The position numbers and the translations under genes were made by a program. DNA of 64,000 nt. Source: Larkinella knui. GTDB lineage: Bacteria; Bacteroidota; Bacteroidia; Cytophagales; Spirosomataceae. Positions 32,654 to 42,480 of the stretch are shown here, piece by piece; position 1 is the stretch's first letter, and each line of letters starts with the position of its first letter. The notes below the pieces were generated by a model. It did no database searches, was not told the DNA's origin, and saw only the letters and a list, made by a program, of their open reading frames with translations. Location: NCBI RefSeq assembly GCF_003858645.1, contig NZ_RQJP01000002.1, positions 186,001-250,000 on the forward strand, given 5' to 3'.

Positions 32654-34524
32654 CGTTTTGCCCGGTTGTCCGGAACAGGCCCCTGTTGAAGCAGCAGATC
32701 GATAAAAGGTTTGTAGTTTTCCTGGATTCCGGCATTTTTGATGACCTCCGCGCGGTCGGTTCCGTTGTTGCTGAACTGCACTCTTCCTTCCATATTCAGG
32801 TTGAAAGGGCGCACCAGCGGGTCAGTGATCAGAAAGGTATTGTGTTCGATCAGCAGCGGTTTTTCCGGCGACCCACCGGATGCCTGATCCAGGTAGATGG
32901 CGGCAATGGGCCAGGAGCCCGCCCATTTCGACCGTTGGATGTCGTGAATGTAATTGTCCGAAATCTGCGTGCCGGGTTGCCGTGAAAGTGTATAAATAGC
33001 CCCACCGTCACACAGCAGGTTCATTACGTGGCTGATGTCGTTGAACGCAATGCGGTTATCGCGCATGGCATTTTCCTTTCCGGTCCAGCCGAAGCCCAAA
33101 CTGATACCGGAATAAGGCAGATCCCGGATGACGTTGTGCTCGATTTTTAAACCCGCCGGATACCCCGCGGCAATCCCGCAAGTGCCGTAATAATCCTGCC
33201 CGACGCGGGTAATGTAATTATTCATCACTTCGTCGTTCGTGCAGATTTCCCGGCGGTCGGTTGGATGATAGGGTTCGAGGTGAAATTCGCCGTCTTTTTC
33301 TTTCGTAAACGCGCCGATCATCACGCCCGTACCGGAACAATCCCGAATGAGGTTTCCGACAAGTCGGCAGGCCTGCGTACCGCTTTCCAGGTCGACCGCC
33401 GTCGCGCCCAGGTGTTGAAAGGTGTTTTTCTCGAACACAACGGCGGTAGCATTCGACACCCGAATGGCCGATGCCGGACGTCGAACCGTCTGATTGTTAG
33501 CCGTATCCGCCGTTAAACTGTACATACCGGCCTGCGAATTGATGTACCCGTCCGAACTGGGCCGGTTCCAGTTGCTGTGTTCAAATGTCAGCCCGATGAA
33601 GTGCAGGTTTCGGACCGGAGCATCGAGCGTTCCTTCAATCTGGAGCAGGGTTTCGGTTACGGGTGCCATCAGGGTCAAATCCTGGATGTTCTGGTATTTT
33701 TCCGGCTGGTAAAACAGCATTTCAGACACCCGATCGAGGTACCACTCACCCGGCTGATTGACAAATTCGTAGGCATTTTCAAAGTGGAAAGCCGCATCGT
33801 CCTGTTTGTACGGATACGGTCGCGGAAAAAGAATGGCCGCTTCGTGATCCCGAATGGATACATAAGCCATGTCAGGGCCACCCCTGAATTTCTCGAATGC
33901 TTTCAGGTGAACATACGTATCCGCCCAGAACATTTGCACCACGGCTTCCACCTGGTCGAACGCTTTCCAGGCATCGACGTAGTGCGCTTTCATCATCAGA
34001 CTACGGCTCCTCACATCCCAGCCCGAAAGGCGGTAATAGGCACCGGCATCCGGCTTACGGGCGCGGATCGCCCGGCGATCATTGACGTAAAGTTGCCGGA
34101 AATCCAGGCCTTTCACAGACGCTTTAAAAATACCGTTCCTGTCGGGAACCCAGCCCGTTATCCGCTGCCCGCCCGTCAGCACCGGTTTGGCGTTCGGATA
34201 CGCCTGGTAGATCACGCGGCCAGAACCCTGCCCGCCGTCTGCGGTCGAAAACCTGAGTGGTTCAGCAAGCGGATACGTACCATCCATGAGGTAAATCACC
34301 ACATCGCCGGTTTGAGCCGACGTATACCGCCGGACTTCCTGCTGCGCCCGCTGAATGGTACGAAATGGTTTTTTGAGCGTTCCGGCTCCAGCATCTGTTC
34401 CCTGCGGAGAGACGTAAAATTTGTGCTGAATCGGGGTCGCCACTGTCGTTAGACAAACCGCCAGTCCGAAAAATACCAGACCAGCCGCCCGGTAAAACCG
34501 GGCAGAAATAAAGGCATTATCCAT
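32650..34524 (-). CDS. Secreted right-handed parallel beta-helix protein
   Basis: A 624-residue protein with a hydrophobic segment ARFYRAAGLVFFGLAVCLTTV (a probable signal peptide or anchor after a 10-residue N-region). KFYVSPQGTDAGAGTLKKPFRTIQRAQQEV is the DUF1565-like opening of right-handed parallel beta-helix carbohydrate-active proteins. Repeats of N-x-I/V and G-x-G turns continue (RLVGNLIRDCSGTGVMIG, IEHNVIRDLPYSGISLGFGW, DNRIAFNDISHVMNLLCDGGAIYTL). Such proteins are usually polysaccharide lyases or glycosidases. No family-specific catalytic set can be claimed. It converges with GH13 by a 4-bp overlap of stop codons. Confidence 0.85.
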   Translation of the reverse strand: MDNAFISARFYRAAGLVFFGLAVCLTTVATPIQHKFYVSPQGTDAGAGTLKKPFRTIQRAQQEVRRYTSAQTGDVVIYLMDGTYPLAEPLRFSTADGGQGSGRVIYQAYPNAKPVLTGGQRITGWVPDRNGIFKASVKGLDFRQLYVNDRRAIRARKPDAGAYYRLSGWDVRSRSLMMKAHYVDAWKAFDQVEAVVQMFWADTYVHLKAFEKFRGGPDMAYVSIRDHEAAILFPRPYPYKQDDAAFHFENAYEFVNQPGEWYLDRVSEMLFYQPEKYQNIQDLTLMAPVTETLLQIEGTLDAPVRNLHFIGLTFEHSNWNRPSSDGYINSQAGMYSLTADTANNQTVRRPASAIRVSNATAVVFEKNTFQHLGATAVDLESGTQACRLVGNLIRDCSGTGVMIGAFTKEKDGEFHLEPYHPTDRREICTNDEVMNNYITRVGQDYYGTCGIAAGYPAGLKIEHNVIRDLPYSGISLGFGWTGKENAMRDNRIAFNDISHVMNLLCDGGAIYTLSRQPGTQISDNYIHDIQRSKWAGSWPIAAIYLDQASGGSPEKPLLIEHNTFLITDPLVRPFNLNMEGRVQFSNNGTDRAEVIKNAGIQENYKPFIDLLLQQGPVPDNRAKR

Positions 34525-34656
34525 TGAATAAAAGGAGTTTTACTAAATACGTTACGCGGGAGACTGGCCGGACAACCTGAGTAGGGTAGCCCGTTTTCGG
34601 GCAGATGTCCACAAAAGAATATAAAAATTCAGAAGAAAAATAATGAAAACCGGAAG

Positions 34657-34722
34657 CTGAAAGATAATACCACAAATGTGGAAAAAAGTAAAAGAAAGCC
34701 GGTTCAGCAAAAGGTACATTTG
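34657..34722 (+). promoter_or_regulatory. Shared promoter element, copy A (operon A)
   Basis: A 66-bp module that aligns without gaps to copies at 47014, 53074 and 59432. It contains the direct half-sites at 34663-34673 (GATAATACCAC) and 34684-34694 (AAAAGTAAAAG), 21 bp apart, and the -7 box TACATTTG at 34715-34722, matching TAnnTTTG exactly. The -33 TTTG expected 19 bp before the -7 box is absent, as in the other copies. The ATG at 34793 follows 70 bp later. Confidence 0.8.
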
Positions 34723-34792
34723 CTAGTGGTGACTTGAGCCAAATAAACTATTCCTAAATCCAACATCCGCTTTACCCTAGCCCACCCGCCCC

Positions 34793-37700
34793 ATGCGAGC
34801 CCCCATTCACAAACTGTCTGTTTCTCTGATCGTAGTACTGGTTGCGGGCTGTACTACCTACTGGAAGCAAAAAAAAGCGATTCCCACCAAAACGACCGAA
34901 CCCCAATCGTACAGCGGCAACGCGTTCGATGAGCACATCCGCTCGACGGAAGCCCGTTCGCCGGAAGACGAACGATTGGGCTTTACGCTGCCCCCCGGCT
35001 TCGAAATCAGCCTTTTTGCCTCCGAACCACAGATTGGCAAACCCATCAACCTGGCGTTCGATGCCCGAGGTCGGTTGTGGGTCACCCAATCAGTTGAATA
35101 CCCGTTTCCGGCCCAGCCCGGCAGCGGCCACGACCGGCTGACGATTCTGGAAGACCGGGATCACGACGGCAAAGCCGATGTGTTTACGCCCGTCAGCGAC
35201 ACCCTCAATATTCCCATCGGTATTTTGCCGGTTCAGGACGGGGCCGTGGCGTTCAGCATTCCGAATGTGTATAAACTGACGGATGCCAACGGGGATGGTA
35301 AAACCGAAACCAGCCGGCGGTTGCTGGGACCATTCGGGTTTAAAGACACGCACGGCATGGTCAATCACCTCCGGCGCGGCTTCGACGGCTGGATTCATGC
35401 CTGCCACGGGTTTACGAACCTTTCAAAAATCGCCGGAACCGACGGTGATTCCATTACCCTGGGCTCGGGCAACACGTTCCGCTTTCGGGATGATGGCAGC
35501 CGGGTTGAACAAACGACGATGGGCCGCGTCAATCCGTTTGGCCTGACGTTCGACGACTGGGGTTATCTCTACTCCTCGGATTGCCACTCCTCCCCGCTTT
35601 ATCAATTGATTCAGGGAGCCGAATACCCCTATTTTGGCCGGTTGCCGGAAGGCATCGGTTTTGCCCCCATCATGAAGCCCCACGAACGGGAAGCCACCGC
35701 CCTGTCCGGTCTGGCCCTCAGCAGCGGCACCACCTTTCCCGAACCTTACCGGAACAGCCTCTACATGGGGGATGTTGTAAAATGCCGGATTTACCGCAGT
35801 ACGTACACCTTCAAAGGCTCCTCGCCGGTGGGCAAAATGGAGGACGATTTCCTGCGAAGCGCCGACCCGTGGTTTCGCCCGGCGGATGTTATCCAGGGTC
35901 CCGACGGCGCGTTGTACATCGCCGATTTCTACAACCGCATCATCGGCCACTACGAAGTGCCGCTCGACAATCCGGGTCGCGATCACCTCCGGGGCCGCAT
36001 CTGGCGGATTACCTACAAAGGTCAACTGGACAAAACCGGTCAGCAAAACTGGACAAAAGCCAGCCTGAACGAACTGCTGGAAGGACTGGCGGCTGAGAAT
36101 CTGTCTGTTCGGATGACCGTTGGGGATCAGTTGATTCACCGCATCGGCAAACCCGCCATCGAGCCGGTTGAGAACCTTTTGAACCGGCGCAAAACGACGG
36201 AAACGCAATACGTCCAGGGGCTATGGGTGTTACACCAGTTGGGAGCCCTGCGGGACGAAACCCTGCTCAAAGCCCTGCAACACCCGCAGGCGCTGGTCCG
36301 TACGCACGCCCTGCGGATTGTGCGGGAAATGAAAACGCCGGGGAAAACCTTTTATGGCCCCTCGCTGGCAGGGCTGAACGATGCGAGCCCGCACGTTCAG
36401 CGGGCCGCCGTTGAAGCGCTGGCCACCTTTCGCGATCTGGAGACGGTGAAAAAGCTGGTGGCCTTTCAGCAAACGATACCGGCTTTTGATACGCATCTGG
36501 CCTACACGACCCGGCTTTGTCTGCGGAATTTACTACGGGAAAAGTCGCTGGGAACACAAGCCGCTGCAGCGCCATGGAGCCCATCCGACCGCGTTGCCCT
36601 CACCGAGTCCCTGATTGGGGTCAATACGGAATATGCCAGTCAGTTTCTGCTCAATACGCTCAAATCGGCCACCCTGCCCAAAGACACCGAGTTAAAAATG
36701 CTCCGCCAGACGGCGCTTTATTTGCCGCCGGGCCAGCGCGACGGGCTGGTGCGTTTCATTACCCAGAAATACAGCGGTGATCCGGGGAGCCAGTACAAAC
36801 TGTTTACGGTTATTCAGCAAAGCATCAAACAGCAGGGCGGTGTCATCAATGAATCGGTGAAACAGTGGGGAACCGACCTGGCTCAGAGCCTGATCATGCC
36901 GCCGAAGCCGGAATGGACGTACGCGCTGGAGGGCGATTTGTACCTGAAAGACATTCCGGTGGTGATTCGAATTCCGCCCGCAACCACCCTGCTGTCGCCC
37001 GACATCCGCCTGTTTGGCTTTGATTTGGGGGGCTTCAAGGGGCTGGTGAAATCGCCGGTTTTTGTGGCTCCTCCTTCGCTGGTATTTTCCACCGTCAATT
37101 ACAATGTCAAAACCAACGCTGATCCCGAAAACCGGGTGCAACTGCGTCTGGCCGACGAAACGGCCCAGGTAATCGCCCGGCAGGATCTCCCCAAAACCAA
37201 TGATTATCAGGCCGAAACGATTAGCTGGGATTTAAAGGCCCACCAGGGAAAACGGGTGTATCTGGAACTGGTCGATCAGTCGTCCGGTCTGATCTGGGTA
37301 GGCAACTTCAAAACGAACGCCGTTCAGGTCCCGGCCATCAATCCGAAGGAACAGGGTGAACAGCAACGGTTTGCCATCGAAACCGCCGGCGAATCCGGCA
37401 TCAAAGGACTGGAGCCGACCATTCAAAACCTGCTGACGAGTCCATCGACGCCGTATTTTATTAAAGTCGCCAGCATGCGCGCCCTGCTCCGGCTGGCTCC
37501 CGACCGGTATACGGCTCAGGCGGTGGCTTTGCTCAGTACCGAATCGACGCCGTTGGCTTATCGCAAGGAGATTGCCGGAATGCTGGGCGAATTTCCGCTC
37601 GCGCAAACGGGAAAAGTGCTGGAAGAGGGTCTCAAAAAGACGACGGGCGATATTCAACTCGAACTCCTGAAGGCACTGGCGACCTCGCCGGACGGCAAAG

Positions 37701-38296
37701 ATCTCATTTTCAAACAAGTGCGGAGCGGTATTCTCTACACCCGGATTTTACGCCAGCCGGGTTTGGAAGACCGGCTTTTGCTCAACGCCACCCCTCGGCA
37801 ACTATCTGACTATAAGCAATTAACCGCCAACCTGAGTCCGATTGACGAAACCCGGGAAGCGCTGATCAAAGACCGGCTGGCCCATCTGGACGCTTCGGCA
37901 ACCGGCGGGCGGCAGATCTTTATTCAGAACTGCTCACCCTGTCACCAGATCAACAAGGAAGGCGGTATGATCGGGCCGCAGCTGGACGGTATCGGTAGCT
38001 GGGGCAGCAAGGCGCTGGCGACCAAAATTCTGGACCCCAACCGCAACATTTCCGAAGCGTTCCGGACGTATACCATTAAGCTGAAAAACGGCAGCGTCAA
38101 AACCGGGTTGTTCCGCCGGGAAGAAGCGGCTTCGCTGGTCTACGCCAATGCCTCCGGCGAGGAATTTTTTGTCCCGAAAAAAGACGTTGTCGAAACTCAG
38201 GCTTCCAAATTCACGCTGATGCCCGACCATTTCGGGCAGACTATTCCGCAGGAGCAGTTCAATCAGTTGCTGGGTTATTTATTGAGTGTCAAGTAA
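34793..38296 (+). CDS. Large lipoprotein with propeller dehydrogenase-like and cytochrome c domains (PVC-type)
   Basis: An 1167-residue lipoprotein (Cys20 in VVLVAGC). Domain order: an N-terminal six-bladed propeller-like sugar dehydrogenase region (FTLPPGFEISLFASEPQIGKPINLAFDARGRLWVTQS, then GPDGALYIADFYNRIIGHYE), an alpha-helical HEAT-like middle (about 430-730), a beta-sandwich carbohydrate-binding-like region (about 770-870), more helical repeats, and a C-terminal cytochrome c with CSPCH (Cys1047-His1051) and a GMIGPQLDGIGSWG heme pocket. This is the layout called 'membrane-bound dehydrogenase domain plus PVC-type heme-binding'. Role: probably periplasmic oxidation of a sugar-like compound; the substrate is unknown. 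It is the first gene of operon A. Confidence 0.87.
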   Translation: MRAPIHKLSVSLIVVLVAGCTTYWKQKKAIPTKTTEPQSYSGNAFDEHIRSTEARSPEDERLGFTLPPGFEISLFASEPQIGKPINLAFDARGRLWVTQSVEYPFPAQPGSGHDRLTILEDRDHDGKADVFTPVSDTLNIPIGILPVQDGAVAFSIPNVYKLTDANGDGKTETSRRLLGPFGFKDTHGMVNHLRRGFDGWIHACHGFTNLSKIAGTDGDSITLGSGNTFRFRDDGSRVEQTTMGRVNPFGLTFDDWGYLYSSDCHSSPLYQLIQGAEYPYFGRLPEGIGFAPIMKPHEREATALSGLALSSGTTFPEPYRNSLYMGDVVKCRIYRSTYTFKGSSPVGKMEDDFLRSADPWFRPADVIQGPDGALYIADFYNRIIGHYEVPLDNPGRDHLRGRIWRITYKGQLDKTGQQNWTKASLNELLEGLAAENLSVRMTVGDQLIHRIGKPAIEPVENLLNRRKTTETQYVQGLWVLHQLGALRDETLLKALQHPQALVRTHALRIVREMKTPGKTFYGPSLAGLNDASPHVQRAAVEALATFRDLETVKKLVAFQQTIPAFDTHLAYTTRLCLRNLLREKSLGTQAAAAPWSPSDRVALTESLIGVNTEYASQFLLNTLKSATLPKDTELKMLRQTALYLPPGQRDGLVRFITQKYSGDPGSQYKLFTVIQQSIKQQGGVINESVKQWGTDLAQSLIMPPKPEWTYALEGDLYLKDIPVVIRIPPATTLLSPDIRLFGFDLGGFKGLVKSPVFVAPPSLVFSTVNYNVKTNADPENRVQLRLADETAQVIARQDLPKTNDYQAETISWDLKAHQGKRVYLELVDQSSGLIWVGNFKTNAVQVPAINPKEQGEQQRFAIETAGESGIKGLEPTIQNLLTSPSTPYFIKVASMRALLRLAPDRYTAQAVALLSTESTPLAYRKEIAGMLGEFPLAQTGKVLEEGLKKTTGDIQLELLKALATSPDGKDLIFKQVRSGILYTRILRQPGLEDRLLLNATPRQLSDYKQLTANLSPIDETREALIKDRLAHLDASATGGRQIFIQNCSPCHQINKEGGMIGPQLDGIGSWGSKALATKILDPNRNISEAFRTYTIKLKNGSVKTGLFRREEAASLVYANASGEEFFVPKKDVVETQASKFTLMPDHFGQTIPQEQFNQLLGYLLSVK

Positions 38297-38329
38297 TACC
38301 GCTTTTGTTTTTACCACTTTTAGGATTTT

Positions 38330-39478
38330 ATGTCTGCTTTTGTGAAAGGTCTGTATGTGCTCGGTTTGACCAGCCTGATCTCGACGGCCTGGATCAGTGA
38401 CCGGCCCGCCAAAGAAAAGCAGCCCCGGTTTTCCCGGTATTATGTGGCCTCCGAAAGCTACGAGTCGGTGGGCATCATCGACGTCAACAAAGATGGTCGG
38501 CCGGATCTGGTTTCGGGTGATTTCTGGTACGAAAATTCCGCCGATCCCAAAGCCCTGTTTCGCAAGCGGTATCTGATTGGAAATCAGAAGCGGTACAACC
38601 AGTATTACGATGATTTTTCGACCATTCCGCTGGATGTCAACGGCGACGGCAACCTGGATGTGGTGACGGGCGGTTATTGGGGCGGTTCACTCCGCTGGCT
38701 CGAAAACCCGGGCAAACCCGGTATCTGGCCCATTCACCTCATTGCCGGTGTGGGCGCCGTGGAGTGTACCCGCGCCTGGGATGTGGACGGCGACGGCGTG
38801 ATCGAAATCGTTCCGAACAATCCGGGTAAGCCCTTGAAATACTACAAGTTGGAAAAAGGCGGCACCTTTCGGCAGGTGAACGTCGGGTCGTTGCAGGACC
38901 ACGGCCTGGGCTTCGGCGATCTCAACGGCGACGGGAAAGGCGACTTTGTGGTCAGCAAAGGCTGGCTCGAAAACAAGGGCAACGAGACGTGGGAAATGCG
39001 GCCCGAATTTGACCTCGGCACCACCAGCGTACCGATTCTGGTGGTGGATTTAACCGGCGATGGCCAGAACGATCTGATTGTGGGTCAGGGCCATAGCTAC
39101 GGTCTGCACTGGTACGAACAACGGCTGCAAGACGGCAAACGAACCTGGCTGAAACACAGCATCGACGAAACCGCATCGCAATACCACACGATGGAATGGG
39201 CCGATTTGACGGGCGATGGCAACCCGGAGTTGATCACCGGCAAACGGTTTCGGGCGCACAACGACACCGATCCCGGCTGTTACGACGACGTGGGGTTGTA
39301 TTATTTTACCTGGGATGGCAAAGCCTTTACCAAACACGCCATTGCCTACGGCCCCGCCGGAGTCGGCAAGGGAACCGGAATTTCGTTCGCCCTCGGTGAT
39401 CTGCGCGGCACGGGCCGGCAGGATATTGTAGTGGCGGGCAAAGATGGCCTGACGGTTTTTTTCAACGAAAAGAAGTAA
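38330..39478 (+). CDS. Secreted FG-GAP/VCBS repeat protein
   Basis: A 382-residue protein with an N-terminal hydrophobic segment (LYVLGLTSLISTAWI). Six copies of the calcium-binding FG-GAP/integrin-like motif DxNxDGxxD are visible: DVNKDGRPDLV, DVNGDGNLDVV, DVDGDGVIEIV, DLNGDGKGDFV, DLTGDGQNDLI and DLTGDGNPELI. They build a seven-bladed propeller. It starts 33 bp after the large dehydrogenase-like gene and is followed by a palindromic repeat cluster. By family it binds or displays a ligand rather than catalysing a reaction; in this operon it probably supports the two cytochrome-containing neighbours. Confidence 0.87.
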   Translation: MSAFVKGLYVLGLTSLISTAWISDRPAKEKQPRFSRYYVASESYESVGIIDVNKDGRPDLVSGDFWYENSADPKALFRKRYLIGNQKRYNQYYDDFSTIPLDVNGDGNLDVVTGGYWGGSLRWLENPGKPGIWPIHLIAGVGAVECTRAWDVDGDGVIEIVPNNPGKPLKYYKLEKGGTFRQVNVGSLQDHGLGFGDLNGDGKGDFVVSKGWLENKGNETWEMRPEFDLGTTSVPILVVDLTGDGQNDLIVGQGHSYGLHWYEQRLQDGKRTWLKHSIDETASQYHTMEWADLTGDGNPELITGKRFRAHNDTDPGCYDDVGLYYFTWDGKAFTKHAIAYGPAGVGKGTGISFALGDLRGTGRQDIVVAGKDGLTVFFNEKK

Positions 39479-39497
39479 CAAGCTGCTTGAGTCAACT

Positions 39498-39660
39498 AAC
39501 AAGCCCTGGAAGGGCGTTCTGCCAAAATCAAGCTTGTCTTTCTGGGCATTGTGGCATTGTAATTAGTTTGAGTTAGCTAACCAGCCCTGGAAGGGCGGTC
39601 TGTTGATAGAAAAAAGCCAATTAAACGCCGGATAGCTCCGGAGGAGCGGCCTGCTCATGG
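39498..39660. repeat. CCCTGGAAGGGC palindromic repeats within operon A
   Basis: Two copies of AGCCCTGGAAGGGCG (near 39502 and 39582), the second followed by GTCTGTTGATAGA, and a third palindrome AGCTCCGGAGGAGC (39634-39647). They have the marker word TGTT(A/G)ATAG of the nested family at 18796 and 45632. They separate the FG-GAP gene from the next operon gene. Confidence 0.8.
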
Positions 39661-39733
39661 ATGCGTTGGTATCCAGTAACAGCAAACCTCCGCCGGGATT
39701 CATTCAAACCCATTTTAAGTACCGTCAACAACA

Positions 39734-42418
39734 ATGAAACAACTGCTGCTTTTATCGCTTCTGCTGGTGTTAGGAACCTCCTGGGTATGGAATCGGGGAG
39801 CGAAAAATGCGGGGAGCGATCCGGTCGATCCGAAAGTGGAAAAGCTCAAGTTGTTACCCGGTTTTAAAGCCGAACATCTCTACAGCCCAACCGGCCATAA
39901 ACAAGGCTCCTGGGTGTCGATGACGTTCGACGACCGGGGCCGCCTGATTACCTCCGATCAATTTGGTGCCCTCTACCGCCTGGAATTGCCTCCGATTGGT
40001 TCGTCCGTTTCCCCTAAAGTCGAGCAACTGACTATTCCGCCCGGGGCGAAAGCGGGGGCAACTTCCAGCGGTTCTAAATTGGGAATGGGCTATGCGCAGG
40101 GCCTGCTCTGGGCCTTTAACAGCCTGTATGTCATGGTGAATCACCAGAGCGACTCGACCTTGGCCCGGGGCAGCGGTTTGTACCGCCTGCAGGACACCGA
40201 CGGCGATGACCAGTTCGACAAAATCACGCTCCTGAAAGCCCTGACGGGCGAAGGGGAACACGGGCCACACAGTGTGGTGCTGGCACCGGACAAAAAGTCG
40301 ATCTATGTCATGGCGGGCAACTTTACCGACGTCCCTAAAATGGATGCCTACCGGTTGCCGCCGGTTTGGAAAGAAGACAACCTGTTCCCGGCGTTGAAAG
40401 ATCCGCGCGGCCACGCCACCGACCGCACGGCCCCCGGCGGCTGGCTGGCAAAAGTCGATTCGACCGGGCAGCAGTGGGAGTTTATCGCGGGCGGTTTTCG
40501 CAATGCCTTCGATCTGGCGATCAACGACGCCGGGGATCTGTTCACCTATGATTCCGACATGGAATGGGATTTTGGACTTCCGTGGTACAAACCGACGCGA
40601 ATCTGTCACATCACCAGCGGGGCCGAATTTGGCTGGCGAACCGGGTCCAGCAACTGGTCACCCACGTTTGCGGATAACCTGCCCGCGGTTCTGAACATGG
40701 GCCAGGGCTCGCCCAGTGGCGTGTTTTTTGGCACTAACGCCCGCTTTCCCCAGAAATACCGCCAGGCGTTGTTTGCTTTCGACTGGAGCTTTGGCATCCT
40801 GTATGCCGTTCATCTTCAGCCCACTGGCGCATCGTATTCGGCAAAGGCCGAGGAGTTCATCTCCGGTTCGCCGTTGCCGCTGACCGACGGCCAGATCGGT
40901 CCTGATGGCGCGATGTATTTCCTGACCGGGGGCCGGCGGCTCGAATCGGATTTATACCGGGTTTATTACGCGGGAACGGAAAATCCCGCTTCGGCTCCGC
41001 AAACGCGCGAAACCGCTGAACATCAGCTTCGAACAAAACTGGAAGCCTTTCACGGCCAGCCGAACCCGACAGCACTGAACGTGGCCTGGCCGCACCTGAA
41101 TCATCCGGACCGGTTTGTGCGGTATGCGGCCCGGATTGCCGTGGAGCACCAGCCCGTCGATCAGTGGCAGGCCCGCGTCCTGGCCGAAACCGATCCCGGA
41201 CGGGCCATTCAGGGGGCCATTGCGCTGGCCCGTATGGGAAAACCGGCACTTGAAACCCCGTTGGTAAAAGCGTTGCTGAACCTGAATTTCGGGTCGTTCA
41301 CCGAAACGCAGCAGGCGGATTTGTTGCGGGCGTTCGAGCTGGTTTTCAGCCGGATGGGCATGCCGGAACCGATGCTAAAAACCAAAGTCATTGCGTACTT
41401 AACTCCGCATTATCCCGCCAAAACCGCTCTGCTGAACCGGAGTTTCAGCAAGCTCCTGATTTATCTGGAAGCACCGGGCGCCGTGGCCAAAACCGTTGCT
41501 TTACTGGATCAGAAAGAAACCGCAGCCAATACCGTGGCGAAAGAGGAAATGGCCATGAATTCCGCCGACCTCATTCTGCGCAATCCGATGTACGGGCTGG
41601 ATATTGCCAACATGCTGTCGAAAATTCCGCCGGCCCAGCAGACGTATTATGCGGTTGCGCTGAGCAGTGCCAGCCAGGGATGGACGCCCGAGTTGCGTTC
41701 CCGGTATTTCCGCTGGTTTGCGCAGGCTTTTTCGTTTAAAGGGGGGAAAAGTTACGCCGGATTTATGGACAAAGCCCGAAAACTGGCGTTGAACCACGTT
41801 CCCAAAGAGCAGGTGGCCCGGTATAACGCCCTGTCTGGTGACGCAGCCATCAACACCACCGGCAACGGCCCCGCCACGGGCTATATTCCCAAAGGACCGT
41901 ACCGCAGTTGGAAGATCGATTACGCCGTGGCGGTGGTCGACAGCGCAGGAACAAACCGGAATTTTGAGCGGGGACGCCAGATTTATTCCGCCGTCATCTG
42001 CGACCGTTGCCACACGATGCGGGGTGAAGGCGGTGACATTGGCCCCGATCTGACGCAGTTGGGCACCCGGTTTTCGACGCGGGACATTCTGGAAGCCATC
42101 ACCATGCCCAGCAAAGCCATTTCCGATCAGTATGCCGCGAGCATTTATACGCTCAAAAACGGCCAGTCGGTGGTGGGTCGACTGGTCGGTGAAGACAAGG
42201 ATTCGTATTCCATCGCCCAGAACCCGTTTGCCACCGATGTGCTTCGGAAGATTCCCAAAAAAGACGTCGTGTCGACCCGGTATTCGCCGGTATCGATCAT
42301 GATTCCCGGATTGATCAATACCCTGAATGAGAGCGAATTGCGGGATCTGATGGCCTATCTGAAGTCGGGCGGGAATGAAAAATCCCCGATTTATACGAGC
42401 CCTTCTTCCGGAAAATAA
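39734..42418 (+). CDS. Secreted propeller protein with C-terminal cytochrome c
   Basis: An 894-residue protein with a signal peptide (MKQLLLLSLLLVLGTSWVW). It has a propeller sugar-dehydrogenase-like N-terminus (LLPGFKAEHLYSP, WVSMTFDDRGRLITSDQFGALYRL, then GFRNAFDLAINDAGDLFTYDSDMEWD), a helical middle, and a C-terminal cytochrome c with CDRCH (Cys756-His760) and EGGDIGPDLTQLG. It is a second member of the same broad type as the 34793 protein, with shorter helical part, and they may work on related substrates or on successive steps. Reaction not known. The gene ends 62 bp before the Tat-exported protein start. Confidence 0.86.
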   Translation: MKQLLLLSLLLVLGTSWVWNRGAKNAGSDPVDPKVEKLKLLPGFKAEHLYSPTGHKQGSWVSMTFDDRGRLITSDQFGALYRLELPPIGSSVSPKVEQLTIPPGAKAGATSSGSKLGMGYAQGLLWAFNSLYVMVNHQSDSTLARGSGLYRLQDTDGDDQFDKITLLKALTGEGEHGPHSVVLAPDKKSIYVMAGNFTDVPKMDAYRLPPVWKEDNLFPALKDPRGHATDRTAPGGWLAKVDSTGQQWEFIAGGFRNAFDLAINDAGDLFTYDSDMEWDFGLPWYKPTRICHITSGAEFGWRTGSSNWSPTFADNLPAVLNMGQGSPSGVFFGTNARFPQKYRQALFAFDWSFGILYAVHLQPTGASYSAKAEEFISGSPLPLTDGQIGPDGAMYFLTGGRRLESDLYRVYYAGTENPASAPQTRETAEHQLRTKLEAFHGQPNPTALNVAWPHLNHPDRFVRYAARIAVEHQPVDQWQARVLAETDPGRAIQGAIALARMGKPALETPLVKALLNLNFGSFTETQQADLLRAFELVFSRMGMPEPMLKTKVIAYLTPHYPAKTALLNRSFSKLLIYLEAPGAVAKTVALLDQKETAANTVAKEEMAMNSADLILRNPMYGLDIANMLSKIPPAQQTYYAVALSSASQGWTPELRSRYFRWFAQAFSFKGGKSYAGFMDKARKLALNHVPKEQVARYNALSGDAAINTTGNGPATGYIPKGPYRSWKIDYAVAVVDSAGTNRNFERGRQIYSAVICDRCHTMRGEGGDIGPDLTQLGTRFSTRDILEAITMPSKAISDQYAASIYTLKNGQSVVGRLVGEDKDSYSIAQNPFATDVLRKIPKKDVVSTRYSPVSIMIPGLINTLNESELRDLMAYLKSGGNEKSPIYTSPSSGK

Positions 42419-42480
42419 TGAACTAAGTGAGTAGTCAACCGCAGCAAATCCGGTTTACCGGTAACCCCGAACGATTAACT

